DNA from: an uncultured Actinomycetes bacterium | GTDB lineage: Bacteria > Actinomycetota > Actinomycetes > Nanopelagicales > Nanopelagicaceae | Direction: 5' to 3' | DNA: 7,839 nt | Assembly: GCA_903867285.1 (NCBI GenBank) | Contig: CAIPQX010000051.1 | Coordinates: 1 to 7,839, forward strand | Shown here: one piece after another, positions 4,311 to 7,839 of the stretch | How positions within the stretch are numbered: position 1 is the stretch's first letter | How the letters are laid out: each line of letters starts with the position of its first letter | The notes under the pieces: generated by a model | What the model was told of the DNA's origin: nothing | The model's input: the letters and a program-made list of their open reading frames with translations, nothing else | Database searches by the model: none | Position numbers and translations under genes: made by a program

Positions 4311-5620
4311 AACGCGCGATATTGGCTATCGCCGTAGCGCTGGCGCTGGTTGGCAATGTGGCATCGGCTGTTACGACTCCCGCCAAGATTGATGCACTTG
4401 GGCCGGGCACTCGGATCCACGGTATGGATATCAGTTATTACCAGCATCCGGGTAACGCTGCTATCAACTTCAAGAAGATGTATGCCGCTGGAATTCGTTT
4501 TGTGATCATCAAGGGCGGCGACACCATCGATGCTTATGACGCGCAGGCCGTTAAATATATGGTTCCAGACCGCAAGGCTGCCCAAGCAGCCAATATCTAC
4601 ACCTCGTTTTATTACTTTGCCACCCTCCCCAACGCCAGCGACACGGCGACGGTAATCAAGGATGCTAAGGCGCAGGCGCAGAAAGTTATCTGGCGGATCG
4701 CTGCACTCGGTGGTTATGGAAGACGCGATTTGCCAGTCGCCCTCGATTTAGAGAAGAACTGCATTCTCGTCACAAATGGTAATTGCTCCCGCTATGCGTC
4801 GAATGCAAATGTCACGCTCTGGGCTCTGACCTGGCTGGAAACAGTCGCCGCGGCTACCAAACGCAAGCCCTTTGTTTATAGCTATCCCCAGTTCCTCGAA
4901 ACTGCCATGTCCCGCTCGGCGGCCCTGCGCCAATATCCCCTCTGGCTCGCCCATTATTCAATCAATCCCGCAATTAGCACTGCTCAACCCAATGCAAAGA
5001 CGGTCGGTTGCTATGCCGATTCATGGACCAATCAAGATTGCACAACGCAATGGCAGATCTGGCAGTACACATCGTGTGGAATCGCAGGTAAGTATGGAGT
5101 GCCGGGAACCCGCGTGGATCTCAATGTCTTCTTCGGTAATAACAACGACTTCCTAAAATTGGTTCGTGGGCTCTGGCAACCCGATAATTCGGAGATGCTG
5201 CCCTTTAATGAGCCGACAGCAATCTCGATTACCGCGCAATCGGCTCTCACCAGTAATGATCCAGTGCTCTTCTATGTCAACGTGGTCCGTCCCGATGGCA
5301 CACCTGTTGTGACCGGAGGGGTGACGTATGTACCCGCTTCGACGATGATGAGCCCTGGAATTCAATCAATCACTCGTAATTCATCTGGATCGTGGCTTAT
5401 TAAAATTACTAAAATCCCCGCTGGCACATATGTCGGCACGATAAATTTCACCGACCCCAGCGGCACGGAAGCTGCCGCGCAGATACCGGTGCTATTTACA
5501 GTGACCGAAGCCCCCTCCCCGACACCTAGTCCAATAAATACTGGTCCTGCAAAACCTTCTCCAACTCCTTCCCCGAAACCAAAGCCGGTCGACTCCTGTG
5601 CGGGGCAAATCCGTAATTAA
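4307..5620 (+). CDS. Secreted GH25 muramidase with Ig-like domain and Pro-rich tail
   Basis: This 437-aa exported lysozyme would cleave the MurNAc-GlcNAc linkage of peptidoglycan. A signal peptide (1-21) ends in ASA before VTTPA. The GH25 barrel covers about 37-290. D41 in HGMDIS is the usual N-terminal Asp, and D147 and E149 in LDLE are the catalytic acidic pair. PLWLAHY, WQIWQYTS and RVDLNVF are the other family hallmarks. Residues about 300-405 look like an Ig/fibronectin-like beta domain (AISITAQSALTSNDPVLFYVNV...). A tail of repeated P-S-P-T-P follows and ends with a single Cys six residues from the C-terminus; no LPXTG is present. The start overlaps the upstream small gene by ATGA, implying translational coupling. 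Its position after the fibre operon suggests wall remodelling, perhaps opening peptidoglycan for exported fibres (inference). Prophage lysin is less likely because no phage genes are near. Confidence 0.92.
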   Translation: MKRAILAIAVALALVGNVASAVTTPAKIDALGPGTRIHGMDISYYQHPGNAAINFKKMYAAGIRFVIIKGGDTIDAYDAQAVKYMVPDRKAAQAANIYTSFYYFATLPNASDTATVIKDAKAQAQKVIWRIAALGGYGRRDLPVALDLEKNCILVTNGNCSRYASNANVTLWALTWLETVAAATKRKPFVYSYPQFLETAMSRSAALRQYPLWLAHYSINPAISTAQPNAKTVGCYADSWTNQDCTTQWQIWQYTSCGIAGKYGVPGTRVDLNVFFGNNNDFLKLVRGLWQPDNSEMLPFNEPTAISITAQSALTSNDPVLFYVNVVRPDGTPVVTGGVTYVPASTMMSPGIQSITRNSSGSWLIKITKIPAGTYVGTINFTDPSGTEAAAQIPVLFTVTEAPSPTPSPINTGPAKPSPTPSPKPKPVDSCAGQIRN

Positions 5621-5634
5621 AGTAGGCTTAACCC

Positions 5635-6582
5635 ATGTCGAGAATATTGGTAACTGGCGGAGCAGGTTATGTTGGATCAACTGCAGTAGCACTCTTAGTC
5701 GAGCGCGGATATGAAGTCGTCGTCTTCGATGATCTCTCCATGGGCCATGCCGATGCCGTCGATCCCCGTGCGACCTTTGTCGAGGGTTCGCTCTTAGATC
5801 CAGATGCGCTGCGCAATGCGCTAGCCGGGTGCGAGGCAGTCATTCACTTTGCAGGCAAGTCACTTGTCGGCGAATCAGTGGAAAAGCCCGATCTTTATCA
5901 CCACGTCAATGTCGATGGCACCCAGAATCTTCTGGACGCGATGGCCATTCACGGTATCGATCGCATCGTGTTCTCTTCATCGGCCGCCACCTATGGTCAG
6001 CCCGTTGATGATCCCATTACAGAAGAGTCGCTTGCCGCTCCAACTAATCCTTACGGTGCATCAAAGTTGGCTATCGATAAGATGATTAGCGCTAGCGGTA
6101 TCAGCGCCATCTCACTTCGCTATTTCAACGTTGCCGGAGCCTACGAATCATCGAATGGTTGGTTAGCCGAACGCCACAACCCAGAGACGCACTTAATTCC
6201 GCTGGTTCTGCGCGCTACAGAAGCAAACCCGCTCAAAATATTCGGCACCGATTGGGATACCAAAGATGGAACCTGCATCCGCGATTATGTGCATGTTGTT
6301 GATTTAATCGAAGCACATATATTGGCCCTCGGCGCTCTTAAGCCCCACGTGCACGAGATCGTAAACTTAGGTAGCGGCGGAGGTTATTCAGTACGCGAAG
6401 TTATCTCGGTTGCAACCAAGGTATTGGGGCGCGCCGTTCCAGCGGTTGAAAGTCCACGTCGCGCCGGAGATCCCGGCACTCTGGTCGCGTCAATCGTTAA
6501 AGCGAAATCTCTTCTCGGATGGCAACCCACCCGAGATCTCGAGACGATGATCAGCGATACAGTTAAATCGCAGGATCGATAG
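5635..6582 (+). CDS. galE: UDP-glucose 4-epimerase
   Basis: This cytoplasmic NAD-dependent extended short-chain dehydrogenase interconverts UDP-glucose and UDP-galactose, supplying galactose for envelope polysaccharides or allowing galactose use. It is 315 aa, near the usual length. TGGAGYVGS (7-15) is the nucleotide-binding loop and FDD (31-33) binds the adenosine ribose. SSSAATYG (114-121) and Y140-x-x-x-K144 are catalytic. LRYFNVAGA, PLKIFGTDW and DGTCIRDYVHVVDL are GalE-type substrate-binding signatures. It begins 14 bp after the muramidase stop with a weak GTAGG upstream, so it is likely in the same transcript. Its 3' end overlaps the leftward ACT-domain gene by 20 bp. Related UDP-sugar or UDP-GlcNAc 4-epimerases cannot be fully excluded. 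Confidence 0.93.
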   Translation: MSRILVTGGAGYVGSTAVALLVERGYEVVVFDDLSMGHADAVDPRATFVEGSLLDPDALRNALAGCEAVIHFAGKSLVGESVEKPDLYHHVNVDGTQNLLDAMAIHGIDRIVFSSSAATYGQPVDDPITEESLAAPTNPYGASKLAIDKMISASGISAISLRYFNVAGAYESSNGWLAERHNPETHLIPLVLRATEANPLKIFGTDWDTKDGTCIRDYVHVVDLIEAHILALGALKPHVHEIVNLGSGGGYSVREVISVATKVLGRAVPAVESPRRAGDPGTLVASIVKAKSLLGWQPTRDLETMISDTVKSQDR

Positions 6583-6796
6583 AGCGAACTTCAACTCCAC
6601 CTATTGCGTTAAGCACTTCTAGTAGGTCCGTCGGATCGTTACCAGGGATCGAAACCGTTATATCGTCGACTCCCTTTCCATCTTCGGTGCGCACAGTTAC
6701 GAGCGAGCGAATATCTCCGCCAGCAAATCCGATAGCTGATGCAACCGCACCCAGCGAACCAGGGCGATCTGGGAGTGCAATCTGCAATTTGAACAT
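6563..6796 (-). CDS. Stand-alone ACT-domain protein
   Basis: This small cytoplasmic protein is essentially one ACT domain of 77 aa. The beta-alpha-beta start FKLQIALPDRPGSLGAVASAIGFAGGDI carries the Arg-Pro-Gly-x-Leu ligand-binding turn, and DDITVSIPG and GVEVRSI supply the later strands. ACT domains bind amino acids and regulate partner enzymes; no catalytic partner is adjacent, so the ligand is unknown. I chose the ATG at 6796. A GTG at 6802 would add two residues and leave only two bases after the stop of the upstream Rieske gene, so the two genes are clearly cotranscribed. The 3' end overlaps galE tail-to-tail by 20 bp. Confidence 0.82.
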   Translation of the reverse strand: MFKLQIALPDRPGSLGAVASAIGFAGGDIRSLVTVRTEDGKGVDDITVSIPGNDPTDLLEVLNAIGGVEVRSIDPAI

Positions 6797-6804
6797 AGCC
6801 ACTT

Positions 6805-7683
6805 TTATACCGTCACAATCGAGTCGCCAGTTATGGCAACCTTGTAAGTAGGAAGTGGTGTTGGAGCTGGGCCACCAAGCACCGCGCCGCCGTTGGCTAC
6901 ATCAAATGCACTACCGTGGCACGGACAATCGAGACTATGCGCCGCCGTGTTGTAACCGAGTGTGCAACCTTGGTGGGTGCAGATTGCTGAATAGGCAAAG
7001 ACTCCAACTTTGGTTCTGAATAAGAATGCGGGATTCCCATCCGGTGCGGTGAACTGCATATTAGAACCGACAGGGAACGCCGATAAAGCCACGATCTTAT
7101 TTCCAGATTTTGGAACCGGAATAGGCTTCTTGAAATTTCCAGCAGCGAGCGCAGCAATAACTGCCGTGGTACCAACGCCAATGATGCGCATAACTTCGCG
7201 ACGATCTGCCAAATTAGGAATTGGACTCTTGCGCGCCTTGCCGCCGGTCTCTTTGCGAACTAGGAAGAAGAGCGCGATCCACATGACGAGGTAGGCGGTA
7301 TCTGATCCCAGGAAATAAGGGTGTACATGCCAGGTAACCGACAACCACAAAATGGTTGAAACTCCTGCGCCGGCGATGATGGCGGCTTGCAGCGCGACTC
7401 CGCTAAGAACTGCTAATCCAATGGCGATTTCACCGAGCAGGATCATCCAGCCCGCGAGCGCGGCGTGGGAGATCATGTGCTTCAAGATGAAGGAGAGTGG
7501 AGAGTTCTTGGCGAATCCAGTGATTTGAGCACCGATATAGCCCGGGGATGCTTGGTTGAAGAATTGAGCGTCAGATGCCTTCTGCAGGCCGCCATAGAGC
7601 CAGGTGGCGCCGAGCATGAGACGGAGTACCCGTGTGCCTGTTGATTGTATGCGCCACGTTTCGGCGGTAGAAAAGCGAGCCAT
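6805..7683 (-). CDS. DoxX-like membrane domain fused to a Rieske [2Fe-2S] domain
   Basis: This is a membrane redox protein of 292 aa from the ATG at 7683. That start was chosen because AAGGGA lies four bases upstream; an ATG at 7710 would add nine residues. Residues about 15-145 carry several hydrophobic helices in the style of DoxX / thiosulfate:quinone oxidoreductase small subunit (LGATWLYGGLQK, LLGEIAIGLAVLSG). A basic loop with R161-R162 precedes a hydrophobic stretch (IIGVGTTAVIAALAAG), like an internal Tat-type anchor. The Rieske domain follows: C235-T-H237-x-G-C240 and C253-P-C255-H256-G-S. C235, H237, C253 and H256 would bind the 2Fe-2S cluster and C240-C255 form the usual disulfide. 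All ligands are intact, so it should be redox-active outside the membrane, probably passing electrons to or from quinone. Its partner and substrate are not encoded here. Confidence 0.88.
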   Translation of the reverse strand: MARFSTAETWRIQSTGTRVLRLMLGATWLYGGLQKASDAQFFNQASPGYIGAQITGFAKNSPLSFILKHMISHAALAGWMILLGEIAIGLAVLSGVALQAAIIAGAGVSTILWLSVTWHVHPYFLGSDTAYLVMWIALFFLVRKETGGKARKSPIPNLADRREVMRIIGVGTTAVIAALAAGNFKKPIPVPKSGNKIVALSAFPVGSNMQFTAPDGNPAFLFRTKVGVFAYSAICTHQGCTLGYNTAAHSLDCPCHGSAFDVANGGAVLGGPAPTPLPTYKVAITGDSIVTV

Positions 7684-7705
7684 GATGTCCCTTCGGTATC
7701 CGCTG

Positions 7706-7711
7706 AGCATA
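7706..7711 (-). promoter_or_regulatory. Possible -10 element for the DoxX-Rieske gene
   Basis: On the leftward strand TATGCT lies about 22 bp upstream of the ATG at 7683. It keeps the T1, A2, T3 and T6 positions of TATAAT. No good -35 is seen in the T-rich stretch upstream. Read-through from the tRNA gene is an alternative source of transcript. Confidence 0.25.
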
Positions 7712-7716
7712 CCGAC

Positions 7717-7739
7717 CCAACCTTAAAAAACTCGGTTGG
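7717..7739. repeat. 6-bp inverted repeat between tRNA-Asn and the Rieske gene
   Basis: CCAACC (7717-7722) and GGTTGG (7734-7739) flank an 11-base spacer. On the leftward strand the spacer contains six T residues, but no T-run follows the stem. It may be a processing or weak termination structure downstream of the tRNA; the evidence is slight. Confidence 0.3.
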
Positions 7740-7746
7740 ACTAAAG

Positions 7747-7819
7747 CTCCCTGACTTGGACTCGAACCAAGAACCTGTCGATTAACAGTCGACTGCTCTG
7801 CCAATTGAGCTATCAGGGA
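7747..7819 (-). tRNA. tRNA-Asn (anticodon GTT)
   Basis: The leftward strand folds as a complete 73-nt cloverleaf. The acceptor arm TCCCTGA pairs with TCAGGGA. The D arm is GCTC/GAGC. The anticodon arm GTCGA/TCGAC holds the loop CTGTTAA with anticodon GTT. The T arm CTTGG/CCAAG holds the loop TTCGAGT. The discriminator base is G, as expected for asparagine. The CCA end is not encoded and must be added after transcription. Confidence 0.95.
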
Positions 7820-7839
7820 ATATTTGGCACCTAGAGAGG

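Noticed and set aside
4211..4585. Leftward 124-codon open frame opposite the small DnaX-like and muramidase genes
   Set aside because: It runs antisense across two coupled genes with clear motifs and has no recognisable features.
4307..5620. Prophage remnant suggested by a GH25 lysin
   Set aside because: No holin, tail, integrase or terminase genes are nearby, and the protein has its own signal peptide and long wall-type tail.

Overview
The window looks like a chromosomal segment from an actinobacterium, possibly one of the small-genome freshwater lineages. The evidence is base composition near 50% G+C, very tight gene packing, GTG and TTG starts, several genes with no clear ribosome binding site, an atypical LuxR-type response regulator and a DoxX-Rieske membrane protein. 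No marker gene fixes the genus, so this placement is inference.

Left part (1-3927): a leftward LuxR-family regulator gene and a rightward four-gene operon diverge from a dyad-rich 250-bp intergenic region. The operon encodes a SipW/S26B-type signal peptidase followed by three exported, Ser/Thr-rich, beta-rich proteins. The first two are clear paralogues of 321 and 228 aa. The third, 180 aa, is much more divergent. All three keep a C-T-x-x-W motif followed by a second Cys, probably a disulfide loop. A dedicated SipW-like peptidase with TasA/CalY (camelysin)-like substrates suggests a surface fibre or matrix-protein system. The regulator is the obvious candidate controller. A long terminator-like hairpin lies across the start of the second subunit gene and could set subunit stoichiometry. 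The first subunit carries an extra domain bounded on both sides by an in-frame 12-bp direct repeat.

Middle part (about 4041-6582): a small protein resembling the C-terminal domain of DNA polymerase III gamma/tau overlaps by ATGA a secreted GH25 muramidase with an Ig-like domain and a Pro/Ser/Thr tail. A UDP-glucose 4-epimerase (GalE) follows 14 bp later. The muramidase and GalE have plausible cell-envelope roles next to the exported-fibre genes.

Right part (6563-7819, leftward): tRNA-Asn(GTT), then a DoxX-like/Rieske [2Fe-2S] fusion protein, then a stand-alone ACT-domain protein. The ACT gene overlaps the end of galE tail-to-tail by 20 bp. Nothing in this part has an obvious link to the fibre locus.

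No CRISPR array, insertion sequence, attachment site or rRNA was seen.
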